This document shows positions 50,970-62,100 of a stretch of 64,000 nt of DNA, in pieces (position 1 is the stretch's first letter; each line of letters starts with the position of its first letter). A program made the position numbers and the translations under genes. A model generated the notes under the pieces. It made no database searches. It saw only the letters and a list, made by a program, of their open reading frames with translations, and was not told the DNA's origin. The stretch comes from Allolobophora icterica (lineage: Eukaryota; Annelida; Clitellata; Crassiclitellata; Lumbricidae), in the NCBI GenBank assembly GCA_963556255.1, contig OY744616.1:5001723-5065722 (forward strand), given 5' to 3'.

Positions 50970-53165
50970 CGTCAATAATAATAATTACGTCTTTAATACC
51001 TCTGATGTCACTCTGCTGTACAACATGCTTCTTCAAAACATTTCTGCACTTATTGACAAGTGCATCCCGTCTAGAACTGTCACAATAAAACCCAAAGACC
51101 CAGACTTCATAACACCTCTCATAAAGTCACTTCTAAACAAGCGTAATAAACTTCGAAGGAAGGGTCGAATGGATGATGCAGACTCGCTTGCAGGTAGAAT
51201 CAATCAGCTGATCTTGGAAAACGCACAAACACGTTTTTCTTCATTGCAAGATGCCACACCTAAGCAGCTTTGGGATGCGGTAAAAAAGCGAAACTCATCT
51301 TCTCTGACCAGCGACACTAAAAATTCGTCAGGTCTCTTCGATGACATCAATATGGCCAATAACTTCTATGCTGACATAGCAACTTCGGTGGACTATTCGG
51401 CTGAGGAAATCCATAATCTTAAAAATAATACAGGAGCCAGTACTGGAATAAATAAATCATATGTGAGTATACTGGAAGTTGAAAGGCTCCTGCGCACACA
51501 GCGAAACACAGCTGCTGGTCTTGATGGATTGCCTGCTTGGCTCTTTCAGAAATGTTCTTATGAGTTGGCGGAATTGGTAACTCATGTGTTTAATTGCTCT
51601 TTTGAAACTGGGACCATTCCAGATAACTGGCGCATCGCGGTGGTCACTCCTGTAAATAAAGTTTCCAAACCATCTACTCTGTCTGACTTCAGACCTATAT
51701 CTGTAACTCCAATCCTGTCAAGAATCGCAGAAAAAATTGTTGTTTCTAAGTGGCTTAGACCCAATTTGCCCCAAGAAGCTCTAGAGGATCAGTTTGGCTT
51801 CAGACCAACTGGCAGTTGTACCAGTGCACTCACCTTCTTTCTACATCACGTCACCCAGATGCTAGAAAGTAACTCTTATGTGCGTTGTTTGTTAGTCGAC
51901 TTCTCTAAAGCTTTTGATGTTGTTGACCATTCAGTTCTAATACCTAAAGTCATGGCTTTAAACATGCTGCCTGAAATTTCAAATTGGGTCATTGACTTCC
52001 TAAGTGGTCGATCTCAAGTCCTCAAATATGGCAATGTACTTTCTGATTCTACTTCCATTAATCGCAGTATTATCCAAGGGTCTGGTCTTGGTCCCACCCT
52101 CTACATTGTAATGGAGAGCGATCTTAAACCCGTCTCTCTGTCCAACATCCTTTTCAAATTTGCAGATGATACTAACCTTCTCACCCCCCAAAATTCTCCT
52201 GTTAGCTTGGAATCTGAATTTGATAATATTAAGGATTGGGCCTCCAGGAACAGAATGACACTTAATTTTTCCAAGACTAAAGAAATTGTATTTCATAGAC
52301 CGAATCCAAGACACTTATCTCTTCCGGATCCTATCAGCAATGTTGAAAGAGTAAAAATTGTCAAATTGCTGGGTGTTCTTTTTCGAGAAGACTTAAAATT
52401 TGATGACCATGTTTCATTTATTTTGAAGATATGCAGCCAACGCCTATACCCCCTAAAAGTCCTCCGATCTCAAGGAATGCCTCCCAGCAAACTAAAGAAC
52501 ATTTTTCAAGCCCTTGTAGTCTCCCGACTAACGTATGCCATACCATCTTGGGGGGGATTCCTGTCGGCTGAGCTGGGTGGAAAAATTGAATCTTTTTTGC
52601 GCAGGGCTGGGCGCAGTAACCTCTTTAGTGGTGATGGTTTAACTTTAGAGAAGTTTTGTGAAAAAATTGAATTGAAGTTCTTCAAAAGCATCCAGTCACC
52701 CCAACACTGTCTTCACCAATTACTGCCTGCAGAGCACCTTCATAAATTCAACTTAAGAAAAAGGGGACATGCTTTTGAATTACCGCACTTTAATACATTG
52801 CTACATAAGAAATCCTTCATCATTCGCTCACTGTACAAGTATAAAAACTGGGTTAATGCTGGTTCTAGTACCTGTTCTGATATCTAAACTGGCTCTTTTT
52901 GTAGACCATAGTAATGCTTATGTTCCTTAGAATGTAAGGCTTAGATCATAACTTTAGTTATAGATAGGCCTATGTATGTAAATAAGACACTATCGTTTAT
53001 TGTTTATAATACTGTATATTGTATATGTATGTAAATAAGACATTATATAGAATTACTTGTGTTTAAACTGTCTTACAGTATTACTGATATTGTGATCCTT
53101 TTGTATGTATTGTTGTAAAGTATGAGCGTTTGTCTTATACTAATAAAAGATTACTTACTTACTTA
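50970..53165 (+). mobile_element. 5'-truncated LINE with intact RT frame (Jockey/CR1-like)
   Basis: One open frame from at least 51025 to 52887 (620 codons from the first Met; the frame extends upstream to about 50980). It has no endonuclease domain, so it begins inside the linker before RT. Motifs by residue from that Met: DFRPISVTPILSRIAEKIV about 222, motif A LVDFSKAFDVVDHS about 290, motif B IIQGSGLGPTLYIV about 349, motif C KFADDTNLL about 378, SRLTYAIPSWGG about 501. The usual QGSxLGP is QGSGLGP, so all catalytic residues are present. The 3' end is aataaaagattacttacttactta, with an AATAAA signal. Open frame plus full motifs imply a recent insertion. Confidence 0.9.
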
Positions 53166-53167
53166 AT

Positions 53168-53210
53168 ATAAACGGCCGCAGTTGACACAAGATATCGTAA
53201 AACATTGGAA
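53168..53210 (+). repeat. Module B repeat (rearranged)
   Basis: aacggccgcagttgacacaa, gatatcgtaaaacattggaa; 9 bp before a PSE. Confidence 0.55.
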
Positions 53211-53218
53211 AATTTTAG

Positions 53219-53256
53219 ACACCTTTCTAAAAGTGATATCACACTGCTTATATATC
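53219..53256 (+). promoter_or_regulatory. PSE/TATA unit
   Basis: ACACCTTTCTAAAA, TTATATATC about 29-30 bp on. Confidence 0.6.
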
Positions 53257-53436
53257 ACTTGCATGTAATTTTATGATGTTCTGATTGAAGTTTTATTATG
53301 TCTAGCATGCCATTGTACGACAGTGAACTTAAACATGATAGCGACTTCCATGGTTTAAAACAATTATCTTACGAGCTATGTACCTTTGGAGTTACCTGAA
53401 GAGCTATCTGTAATGTGCTTCTGATTAACTCATGAT

Positions 53437-56400
53437 ATGATGTCAACGACCCCGATGTCGTTACTCGGAAGAGATTGGTATAATTGGTATGATACTGATT
53501 TTCGACTTCTCCGCTCCGTGCGAAAGATTCTCTTCCAGCATGGTTTGTGGCGACCGCGGTACGCTCGCGAACAGAAGCGTTTGGATCACACTCGACATCA
53601 GGACTGTGCTCCGCTAAAACAACCCTTATTACCGACGCCTTCTCCGTCAACAGAAACTCCGGTTTCGACTTCGGGTGGCGTTCGGCTGGCAACGTGGAAC
53701 GTGCGCTCGCTGCGCAGTAAGTACATTGCGGTCGCAGATACTATTGTCTCAGATAACATTGATATTCTGGTTGTTACTGAGTCTTGGCATCGGTCGTCGA
53801 CTGACGTTGCTGTAAGACGCTCGGTGCCATCGGATTACGCTGTCATCGACCGTCCAAGACCGGGAGCTCAGGATTCAGACACCCGCGGTGGTGGTCTGGT
53901 GATTTATCACCGCACCTCCCTTACAGCTCGGAACATTTCTCTCGCAACTACTCCGACCACCTTTGAGGCGCTCGCGGTTTTAATATCGTCGCCTCGAGGT
54001 CCACTTACAGTCATAGCGATCTATCGTCCTGGATCTGTACCACCCTCGTCAACCTTCTTTGACGAACTTTCGACATTGCTGGAACAATTCGCAACCTTCA
54101 ATTCTCAAGTCGTCGTTGCAGGAGATCTAAACCTTCACCTAGAGGACCTAGCCTCATCAGAAGCTGCTGATTTTCAGGAAATTGCTGACCAATTCGGCCT
54201 GATTCAACACGTTAACGAACCAACACACGAGAATGGCGGATGGCTTGATGTCATCATTACGCGAGACGACTGTGTGGTGTCAGATCTTCTTGTTTACCCG
54301 CCTACCATCTCTGACCATGGCCTCGTCATAGCGAACATCCCGTTTCTGCATGACATCCCGACCGTTCTCACAAGGCAGATCCGTGGTTGGAAGGGATTAG
54401 ACCGTGAAGCCTTCAGCAAGGCGTTACAAAGGGTCAAGGCCGTCGCTGACCCTTCCGTACTGGCGGGTCTCACGGTCGCTGACGCCTTTGGAGTCTATGA
54501 GACGGCTATGACTGATCTTATCGACCGATTTCTACCAATGCGGTGTGTTCCGATGCGTCAGAACCTCAGTTCACCATGGTTCGATGCTGAGTGCCGCTCT
54601 TGGAGACGTCAGGCTCGCCGACTAGAGCGCCGACACAGGCGCACCAGTCTGCCCTCGGACCGGTCTACCTGGGTCCAGTATGTCCGTAACATGCATCGGC
54701 AGTACCGTGAAAAGGAAAGGGCGTATTGGGAAGCGAAGATTGCTTCTCATGTTGGGGAGCCGAAGCGAATGTGGGCTGCTTTCAATGCGCTCCTTGGCCG
54801 CCGCCAGCCCAATCGTCCTTTGACCACTTCAACCTTTACAGCGAGCGACTTCTTGACCTCGTTCGACACCAAGATCTGCGACATCCGCCAATCAACAGCT
54901 AGTTCGCCGCCACCCTATCACCCCCCTACTGACTGTCACCTATCCGTCCTGAATGCGGTTACTAGTGACGAATTACGCCGCATTATCCTTTCATCGCCAC
55001 CCAAGTCTTGCGAACTGGATCCTATTCCCACCTTCTTACTCCAGGAATTCATCGATATCCTGCTCCCCCTTCTCACAACACTCTGTAATCGCTCTCTTCA
55101 GGAATGCGACTTACCACCGACGCAGAAGAGATCAATCCTGATTCCTGCCTTAAAGAGTGATAGTCTGGATCTGGATGTCCCTACGAATTACAGACCGATA
55201 GCAAATGTCACCTTTCTCTCTAAAATCATCGAAAAAGTCGTCGCTATGCAGCTCGTCGCTTACTTAGAGAAGAATAATCTTCTGCCGTCAAGTCAATCGG
55301 GTTTCAGGAGATTCCATTCAACTGAGACACTCCTGCTTCGGCTTCTCTCAGACATCTACGGAGCGATTGACAGGGCCCAACTCACACTATTAGCACTCTT
55401 TGACGTCAGTGCTGCATTCGACACTGTAGACCATGAGATCTTGCTAGAACGGTTGCGTGTTTCGTTTGGCCTTTCTGGAGACTTTTATGAATGGATAAAC
55501 TCATTCCTTTATGAACGTTCCCTCTGTGTGATCCATGGCACCACTAGGTCTTCATGGGTCCCTGCACGGTACGGGTTGCCCCAAGGCTCCGTCCTGGGAC
55601 CTATTTTATACATCATCTACACCTCTGGTCTTTCGACGCTTCTGGCTGCACATGCAGTTCTGAGTCAGCAATATGCTGATGATGTCCAAGCATACATGCA
55701 TTGCCTCTCTACCAATGCCATCCCAACAGTCCGGGTTATGAGTGGGACTTTAGATGCCATGGAAGCGTGGATGTCGTCAAATCGACTACGCTTGAACCCG
55801 TCCAAAAGCAAATTTATTTGGCTAGGCACGCGACAGCAACTCGCTAAACTTGACCTCACTGCTCTTGCAATTGAATTCCCCAACTATACCTTCTCAACTC
55901 TTGTCCGTGATCTTGGTGTTTGGCTCGACCAGGAGCTTACTTTTGCTCCACATATACACCGTCTTACTAGGGACTGCTACTACCAGCTGCGCCAGCTTCG
56001 CACTGTTACTCGTTCGCTAACGCCCAGTGCCACTGCTACACTGGTTCACTCCTTCGTCACAGCGCGCCTTGATTACTGCTCATCGCTTTATTTTGGTCTT
56101 CCATCTAGTCGCATAGTGTGTTTACAGCGAGTTCTACGCTCTGCAGCCCGTCTCATTGGGCATATTCCTAAACATGGCCAAGTCTCTAGATATATGCTGG
56201 AGGTCCTTCACTGGCTTCCTATGCGCTTACGCATAGAATATAGGATCGCTGCCTTAGTATGGCGATGTTGTCAGGGCCCTGCCCCCGCTTACCTTCGAGA
56301 GCTATGCTGCACAGTTTCAGGTGTCCAAGGCCGACGTTCCCTCCGCTCAGCGGGAAAAGGGGTACTTTTAGTTCCATTTGCTCGTTCCACGACTATGCAA

Positions 56401-56550
56401 AGTCGAGCTTTTTCAGTGGTGGGCCCGGTAGTCTGGAATAGACTTCCCTTAGAGCTCCGCATGTGCCCTGGGGTCACCCCTGGCATATTTCTTGCAAAAC
56501 TTAAAACTGTCTTATATGAACGTGCTGGTGTCGGGAGCGCCTCTGAGTAG
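53437..56550 (+). CDS. LINE endonuclease-reverse transcriptase polyprotein (CR1/L2-group)
   Basis: A single uninterrupted 1037-codon frame. N-terminal APE-type endonuclease: RLATWNVRSLR at about residue 82, VVTESWH about 113, VVAGDLNLHLED about 226, TISDHGLV about 289. These supply the Asn, Glu, Asp/Asn and Asp-His expected for the fold. Reverse transcriptase: NYRPIANVTFLSKIIEKVV about 583, motif A DVSAAFDTVDH about 656, motif B GLPQGSVLGP about 713, motif C QYADDVQAY about 744. The C-terminal region RLDYCSSLYFGLPSS and RAFSVVGPVVWNRLPLELR is also found in the relics at 15.6, 37.7 and 46.5 kb. No upstream ORF1 is visible. The first Met lies in sequence resembling module B (atgatgtcaacgaccccgat), so the apparent start may be supplied by host flank and the true element start may be near 53458. 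All catalytic residues are present, so the copy may be competent. Confidence 0.92.
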   Translation: MMSTTPMSLLGRDWYNWYDTDFRLLRSVRKILFQHGLWRPRYAREQKRLDHTRHQDCAPLKQPLLPTPSPSTETPVSTSGGVRLATWNVRSLRSKYIAVADTIVSDNIDILVVTESWHRSSTDVAVRRSVPSDYAVIDRPRPGAQDSDTRGGGLVIYHRTSLTARNISLATTPTTFEALAVLISSPRGPLTVIAIYRPGSVPPSSTFFDELSTLLEQFATFNSQVVVAGDLNLHLEDLASSEAADFQEIADQFGLIQHVNEPTHENGGWLDVIITRDDCVVSDLLVYPPTISDHGLVIANIPFLHDIPTVLTRQIRGWKGLDREAFSKALQRVKAVADPSVLAGLTVADAFGVYETAMTDLIDRFLPMRCVPMRQNLSSPWFDAECRSWRRQARRLERRHRRTSLPSDRSTWVQYVRNMHRQYREKERAYWEAKIASHVGEPKRMWAAFNALLGRRQPNRPLTTSTFTASDFLTSFDTKICDIRQSTASSPPPYHPPTDCHLSVLNAVTSDELRRIILSSPPKSCELDPIPTFLLQEFIDILLPLLTTLCNRSLQECDLPPTQKRSILIPALKSDSLDLDVPTNYRPIANVTFLSKIIEKVVAMQLVAYLEKNNLLPSSQSGFRRFHSTETLLLRLLSDIYGAIDRAQLTLLALFDVSAAFDTVDHEILLERLRVSFGLSGDFYEWINSFLYERSLCVIHGTTRSSWVPARYGLPQGSVLGPILYIIYTSGLSTLLAAHAVLSQQYADDVQAYMHCLSTNAIPTVRVMSGTLDAMEAWMSSNRLRLNPSKSKFIWLGTRQQLAKLDLTALAIEFPNYTFSTLVRDLGVWLDQELTFAPHIHRLTRDCYYQLRQLRTVTRSLTPSATATLVHSFVTARLDYCSSLYFGLPSSRIVCLQRVLRSAARLIGHIPKHGQVSRYMLEVLHWLPMRLRIEYRIAALVWRCCQGPAPAYLRELCCTVSGVQGRRSLRSAGKGVLLVPFARSTTMQSRAFSVVGPVVWNRLPLELRMCPGVTPGIFLAKLKTVLYERAGVGSASE

Positions 56551-56605
56551 TTCCCTTAAAGAGGCGCTATATAAATCTTCAAATGAATGAATGAATGAAT
56601 AATTA
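56551..56605 (+). mobile_element. 3' end of the intact LINE
   Basis: Stop, then aaagaggcgctatataaatc and a (GAAT)n tail. The shared gcgctatataaat terminus links it to the 13.3-16.1 kb relic. Confidence 0.85.
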
Positions 56606-56669
56606 TGGATTACAATTGATTTAGCAAGGGACGAGACAATGTCAACTATAGTACTTCATTAGTAGGAAA

Positions 56670-56800
56670 CGAGTGGCCGCTGTTGCACGTAGTGCAAGGT
56701 ATTGCCAGTCCCAAACCTGGAGAGAGGCGGAGAGCGACGTCAGCAGCCTTTGTTGCCATAAAATGTCGTTAAACACTGCAACTACTACTAAGACTGGAGT
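56670..56800 (+). repeat. Module C then B
   Basis: gtattgccagtcccaaacct, ggagagaggcggagagcgac, then gtcagcagcctttgttgcca, taaaatgtcgttaaacactg, caactactacta. Confidence 0.75.
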
Positions 56801-56861
56801 TCCGTTTACACCTCGTTGTGTTAGTCTAGTACGTAAAAGAAGTAGAAGCCTTGTCCCTTAG

Positions 56862-56897
56862 ACACCTCTGTTAAGGTGTATCCATTCTCGATAAGTT
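56862..56897 (+). promoter_or_regulatory. PSE/TATA unit (decayed)
   Basis: ACACCTCTGTTAAG, GATAAGTT at 28 bp. Confidence 0.4.
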
Positions 56898-56929
56898 GAG
56901 AGAGTAAGCCATAATATGCCAAACTAATT

Positions 56930-56975
56930 TCTGTCGTTCAACAGCCCTTGTTGCTATAAGATGTAGTTCATGCAT
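56930..56975 (+). repeat. Module B repeat
   Basis: tttctgtcgttcaacagccc, ttgttgctataagatgtagt. Confidence 0.65.
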
Positions 56976-57117
56976 GGCGAACCTTTTTTAACTTGCGTGC
57001 CACAAAAATTGTTCTTAAAGAAAATGAGGACATTGCCACCTCTTTCTGAGTGACGCTGAGATGGCGCTTCAGATGATTTAGTTATTATTGTTAAATATTA
57101 TATACTTTTGTATAATA

Positions 57118-57470
<353 letters not shown>

Positions 57471-57520
57471 GTCGTTAAGCTGTGGATCTAACTCTCCGAT
57501 TCCTTGCGCGCTAGTATTAG

Positions 57521-57556
57521 ACACCTCTTAAACGGTGATAACAGATGTTATATCAT
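57521..57556 (+). promoter_or_regulatory. PSE/TATA unit
   Basis: ACACCTCTTAAACG, gataacagatg, TATATCAT at 28 bp, then catagg. Preceded by a module B end (57468-57485) and followed 30 bp on by module C. Confidence 0.8.
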
Positions 57557-57574
57557 CATAGGCCATCGTAAAAA

Positions 57575-57680
57575 TAAATCCGCCACTGCTCGTACTATGG
57601 CAGTACCAGTCCCAACCAAGACTGGAGAAAGCAGGAGGGTGAAGCCGTGTTTTGTTGACACAGCATCGTTAAACAAACTA
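57575..57680 (+). repeat. Module C repeat
   Basis: gccactgctcgtactatggc, agtaccagtcccaaccaaga, gcaggagggtgaagccgt, acacagcatcgttaaacaaa. The hairpin arm pairs five of seven. Confidence 0.75.
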
Positions 57681-57694
57681 ACTGGCCGTATTAT

Positions 57695-57770
57695 GCCAAA
57701 AGAATTTCTGTCGATGTCAAAAGCCTTTGTTGCTATAAAATGTCGTTAAACTCTGTATACTCCTTCTCAA
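57695..57770 (+). repeat. Module B with 5' extension
   Basis: tatgccaaaagaatttctgt, cgatgtcaaaagcctttgtt, gctataaaatgtcgttaaac, tctg. Confidence 0.8.
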
Positions 57771-57794
57771 GGCCTATCATTCTGTTGTGTGAAA

Positions 57795-57965
57795 ATAATA
57801 TTGCACTGTGTAACACTACGATGGAAACTACAAACTCCACCATAATTAGTCTGTAAGAAGGGCCAGGTAGTGCTAGCCCGAACCGTGGAGAAAGGAGGAG
57901 GGCGACGATATTCATCTTTGTCAGGAGACCAAGTCGTTAAACAGCATCCAACAAAATAAGCCGTT
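57795..57965 (+). repeat. Module C, duplicate of 38690-38885
   Basis: tgcactgtgtaacactacga, gccaggtagtgctagcccga, ggaggagggcgacgatattc, aagtcgttaaacagc. Confidence 0.75.
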
Positions 57966-58019
57966 GACGACGCCGTGTCCTGCCAAACATGATTCCCGTC
58001 GCCCTTAGCTTTTTTCTAG

Positions 58020-58300
58020 GCTAGGGACTGGCACCACACGAATGAGGCGCTGACGGAGAAACTTTTCTTTACTATAGGCAGAATGATCTGCCGGACAAAG
58101 ATTACGTAAGCATTTTTTAAATCAAGTCAGATACGAGTTCTTCGATGCCTTTAGATATTATTAGGTCATGTAGAAGCGTTTTAAAGGTGTCTAAATGTAC
58201 ACGGTGCAATCAAGTTTTGAATGACATCTAATGGCGTTGACGAGCTGCCGATTAGAATGGATCAAAGAGTTAAACGAGGCATCGTGTCATTTGGAAATTT
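58020..58300 (-). repeat. Inverted duplicate of 41290-41605
   Basis: Carries module C (minus, 58020-58070) and a minus-strand PSE unit in the mirror order of the 41-kb block. Confidence 0.8.
58155..58190 (-). promoter_or_regulatory. PSE/TATA unit (altered TATA)
   Basis: ACACCTTTAAAACG, AATAATAT at 28 bp. The PSE box is identical in both inverted copies while the surroundings have diverged. Confidence 0.65.
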
Positions 58301-58570
58301 TTTTGAATAGTTCTCAATTTTAGCAACCTTTCTCCCTCTCAACGGCTCATCTGCACAAGCTGAATTATTGTTCTCCGCGCGGATGCCCATACGGCAGCGC
58401 CGTGTCTTCTCTGTGGCAGCCCCGATGAACTGGAATGGGCTCTCTACCAAGCTCCACCAAATACCGATTGGTCATTTCACCCTCTTCCTTACTGTCCTCA
58501 AAACCGTCTTGTTCGACCATGGTTTGCAGGGGTGCTGCTGAGTAGGCAATCAACAAGGGCCGCTGCATAA
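58300..58570 (+). pseudogene. LINE C-terminal relic
   Basis: Plus strand with frame breaks: RMPIRQRRVFSVAAPMNWNG, LSTKLHQIPIGHFTLFLTVL, KTVLFDHGLQGCC, then (AAT)n. Inverted duplicate of 41022-41290. Confidence 0.8.
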
Positions 58571-58577
58571 CACTGCT

Positions 58578-59021
<444 letters not shown>

Positions 59022-59039
59022 TCTCTCTTTCTTACGATC

Positions 59040-59860
59040 AATGGACACTCGCTTCCTTGCCTCTCAGGATGGGTGGGCTAGGAATAAGGAGAGCTTCTTC
59101 GTTGGCACTTCCAGCTTTTTTTTAGGTTCAGCCGCAAGATCTCACCTCATTCAATCACACATCCTCGCCCTTACACAAGTGCCTGAAGACTCTATTGTGG
59201 AAATAATGAGAACTCGTTGGCAGCAGAGCATCGTGGAAAAGATCTCCTTCCCGTCTTTAGACTACAAACAGGCCTCATGGGACATACCATTGTTATCAGC
59301 AGCCATGATAGAGATCGCATCTCGATCTCAGGACCCGTACGATCGGGCCAGGCTAATTGCTATACAGGCCCCGCACGCCTCAGACTGGCTCCATGCCCTT
59401 CCACTTGCAGCACAAGGCCTAAGACTGGATGACGAGTCGCTGAGAGAGGATTTGGGCCTTAGACTGGGTGCAGTCATCTGTTCCCCACACACATGCGCAT
59501 GAGGAACGACGGTTTCAGCCAGAGGCTCACATGAATTGGCTTGCTCACTAAGCTTCGGGAGACACGCTAGACACGCATCAATAAATGACATCGTGCTGCG
59601 CAGTCTCGTAAAGGCAGGCACCCCTTCAATCAAGGAACCGGCTGGCCTCTCCCGACTAGACGGGAAAAGACCTGATGGCCAAACTCTGATTCCGTGGAAC
59701 AGCGGACGTTCCCTAATATGGGATGTTACGATTATTGACACTTTTGCGCCATCATACTTGGCCGAGACGTCTACAGCAGCGGGGGGAGCTGCAGAATTAG
59801 CCGCAACTCGAAAGAAGTCCAAATACGCGGAACTATTGACGAGATAATTCACTTCATTTT
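59040..59860 (+). pseudogene. RT retroelement C-terminal domain relic (nuclease-like)
   Basis: Two plus-strand frames. 59041-59502: DRARLIAIQAPHASDWLHAL, PLAAQGLRLDDESLREDLGL, RLGAVICSPHTC. 59536-59847: NDIVLRSLVKAGTPSIKEPA, GLSRLDGKRPDGQTLIPWNS, GRSLIWDVTIIDTFAPSYLA. A frame break near 59500-59540 separates them. This composite is a recurrent C-terminal region in metazoan RT-like proteins. The RPD followed by WDVT suggests a restriction-like PD-(D/E)XK nuclease, but I infer this from motif spacing only. It lies directly after (AAT)n, as a 5'-truncated insertion would. Confidence 0.75.
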
Positions 59861-59899
59861 CTCAACTTAAAACTGTATTACTAACATCCTTCATTATCG

Positions 59900-60810
59900 C
59901 CCACATCATTAAGATATGTTACCGTCGTGACTCGAGATGCAAAAACAAGGTTAAAGGAGTTCAGTACGGTGGCTGGCAGCTGGCTATGTTAAAGCAATTA
60001 AGTAAGTATATAATGTAAGTGTTTCGACTGTCGAAACGTTAGACCATCACAACTGTTATTAGAGGTGTCACCAAATATGCAGGTATGTAAATTAGAATAA
60101 TTGTAAAAAGAAACTTTCAACTGTGGCTACAAAAAAATTGTCTGCTGTCTCTGTGGGCCTTTGCACATATGAAAGTCACGCCACTGCTACATGTCCGTAC
60201 CATCGGAGTCTTCGTTGAACGATTTTGTCTCTCAGTTGTTTGGATACCTAATAATTGTCTTATGTTATGGTTTCAAATTGTCTGTAACCTTGAAATAAGT
60301 AAATAAGTAAGTACAGGAGCGTAGCCAGACTTAAATTCAAGAGGAGGCAACCACTGATCTTCAAAAAATGTGATGACCTTTTTTTGGGAGATTCACCGTT
60401 CAGGAGGATGCAACATCCAGGTGGAGGGCTATAACCAAAGAAAATTTTTAAATTTATAAAACCAAGAAGAGGCAACTGCCTCCTCTTGCCTCAATGTAGC
60501 TACGCCTATGAGTAAGTATTTTCATTATTAAACCGGTTGCTGAAGAGCCGCACTTCGGTGCAAAAACATTTGCAGAATCAGTAAGAAAAGAGCATTCTTC
60601 CCATACAAGTTTTTCTCATATTACTGTCTACAAGGTTCAGTACCTTGTCGTAAGAACGTGATCGGAGAGAATAAGGAGTGGGTTTTCTTAGTGGTAGCAG
60701 CTTCTATAAAACATGGCCAGGGTTTTCAGAACTGCCGAGAAGAGACCATTATTAGCCTGAAGGTAGACCTAGTCAAAGGTGGGACTGGCAACTCCGCCAG
60801 CTCACTTCCA
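59900..60810. other. No gene seen; short LINE tails
   Basis: A tail ending cttgaaataagtaaataagt lies at 60285-60315. The stretch accaagaagaggcaactgcc (60462) is imperfectly mirrored at 60340-60360. Otherwise unrecognised. Confidence 0.4.
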
Positions 60811-60926
60811 ATGTACGAATTCTTTTCCGTCGCAAATAATAAATGAAATAAGTAAATATGTAAGTAAATGAGTAAGTAAATAGGTTTAAAAAATAGTTAT
60901 TGTAAATAAACAAGGGAAGTTGCTAG

Positions 60927-60962
60927 ACACCTTTTTAACTAATCGTTTAGGCTATACTTATA
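60927..60962 (+). promoter_or_regulatory. PSE/TATA unit
   Basis: ACACCTTTTTAACT, TACTTATA at 28 bp. Confidence 0.55.
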
Positions 60963-61039
60963 CGTCAATTCCAATAAATCGTAAGCTCTCACTCTGCCAA
61001 CGTATCCTCAGGAGCTTAGATCCAAGATAGTGCACGTAT

Positions 61040-61195
61040 AACGTATAGATGAAGTCCAAACCAGTGTGGGTCTGGCCTAATCTCAGAGGGTCAACGTAGA
61101 GCCGTTATCTCGAAACAACTTTGTGTCTAGTAGAGATATAAACCCCAACCAATAATTATATGGACAGTCATCACGCTAACCACTAAGCCATCATT
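61040..61195 (-). mobile_element. tRNA-derived SINE (family C)
   Basis: Minus strand: gatggcttagtggttagcgt, gatgactgtccatataatta, ggggtttatatctctactag. Confidence 0.8.
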
Positions 61196-61224
61196 AGAAA
61201 TTGATGGTGCAGATTACGATAGAT

Positions 61225-61310
61225 TCGTAGTCGTAAACTCTAAACTTCTCAAGCGCCACTCGAAAGGGAAGCGCATGGAACCAGCTTATTCACGAGCGTT
61301 GGATTATATA
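61225..61310 (-). repeat. Dispersed repeat ending gcgctt..agaagttt
   Basis: Inverted paralogue of 50640-50705. Confidence 0.7.
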
Positions 61311-61449
61311 ATATAAGATTAGATTGGATAAGATTGGGTTAGATCTTATTACATTAGATTACATTGGATAAGATTAGAAAAAGATATTACACCGTTGTAC
61401 TTGGGTTGGTTTAGTTAAGATGAGTTCACATGACATTTCAAGAATCCAT

Positions 61450-61665
61450 TTAACTGGTGAGGGGGATAGAACACTGGTTAAACTCATGGCCAGAGGAGCA
61501 TTAGATCGCGGTTCGATACTCGTAATCCCCCTCTAGGGCGGAGCCTTACGTGGCTGTCAAACCGTGTGTTTAGTTAAGATTTGATTGTACTGTCATGTTT
61601 CAATGTAATCTTACTGCGTTTGTCAGTTTGAATTAATAAAGAAGATTATTATTGTTATTAGTGTT
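61450..61665 (+). mobile_element. Possible tRNA-derived SINE (family D)
   Basis: tggttaaactcatggccaga (A-box-like) and gatcgcggttcgatactcgt (B-box-like, 61508-61518), body to aattaataaagaagattatt. Single copy in the window. Confidence 0.55.
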
Positions 61666-61684
61666 ATACAATTGGTGACGTTAA

Positions 61685-61735
61685 TACCAATGTCAACGTT
61701 CCAGCAGCCACGAGATGTCGCTAAAAATTGGAAAT
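61685..61735 (+). repeat. Module B repeat
   Basis: accaatgtcaacgttccagc, agccacgagatgtcgctaaa, aattggaa; 7 bp before a PSE. Confidence 0.7.
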
Positions 61736-61741
61736 TATTAG

Positions 61742-61777
61742 ACACCTTTAAATATATTCGTCTCCGCTACTTATAAT
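61742..61777 (+). promoter_or_regulatory. PSE/TATA unit
   Basis: ACACCTTTAAATAT, CTTATAAT at 28 bp. Confidence 0.6.
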
Positions 61778-61794
61778 GCACAATAATTTCGCGA

Positions 61795-62100
61795 TTACAT
61801 CTCTTCCTCTGCCGTCTCGTATCTTTTGTCAAACATCAAAACATTGGGCGATAACAAAACCGTTGCCAAACGCATCAATTTATATAGCGGCAGTTCGTCG
61901 ATAACAACAGTCGGGATGCCATCACTAGATGGCCAGCGTATGATCCCCCACAGGGAATTCCATGCAACGTTTGCCATTTTATAAGACTTTATACGGTTGC
62001 GTATTTCATCTTTTAAACAGAAAATTGTTCGCAAAGCCACGTTTTGCGTCCTTGATCAGGTGAGATATTGGTCTCTAGGCAATGTTTCCTCAATACGAAA
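61795..62100 (-). repeat. Duplicated segment with open frame (empty piggyBac site)
   Basis: Minus-strand frame of 81 codons (AWNSLWGIIRWPSSDGIPTV) that is broken in the 50.1-kb paralogue. Possibly an old coding remnant; family unknown. Holds the unoccupied TTAA at 62013-62016. Confidence 0.6.

Larger units (their letters stand above)
60815..61200 (+). repeat. Second copy of the 39230-39934 block
   Basis: Same order: aattcttttc, ataagtaa repeats, PSE unit, minus-strand SINE C, without the RTE insertion. Confidence 0.7.

Noticed and set aside
60030..60070. Minus-strand ACACCTCTAATAAC box
   Set aside because: Position 28 bp on reads AACGTTTC, not a TATA.
61795..62040. Host protein gene (81 codons)
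   Set aside because: Frame is broken in the paralogue at 50.1 kb and no domain is recognised.
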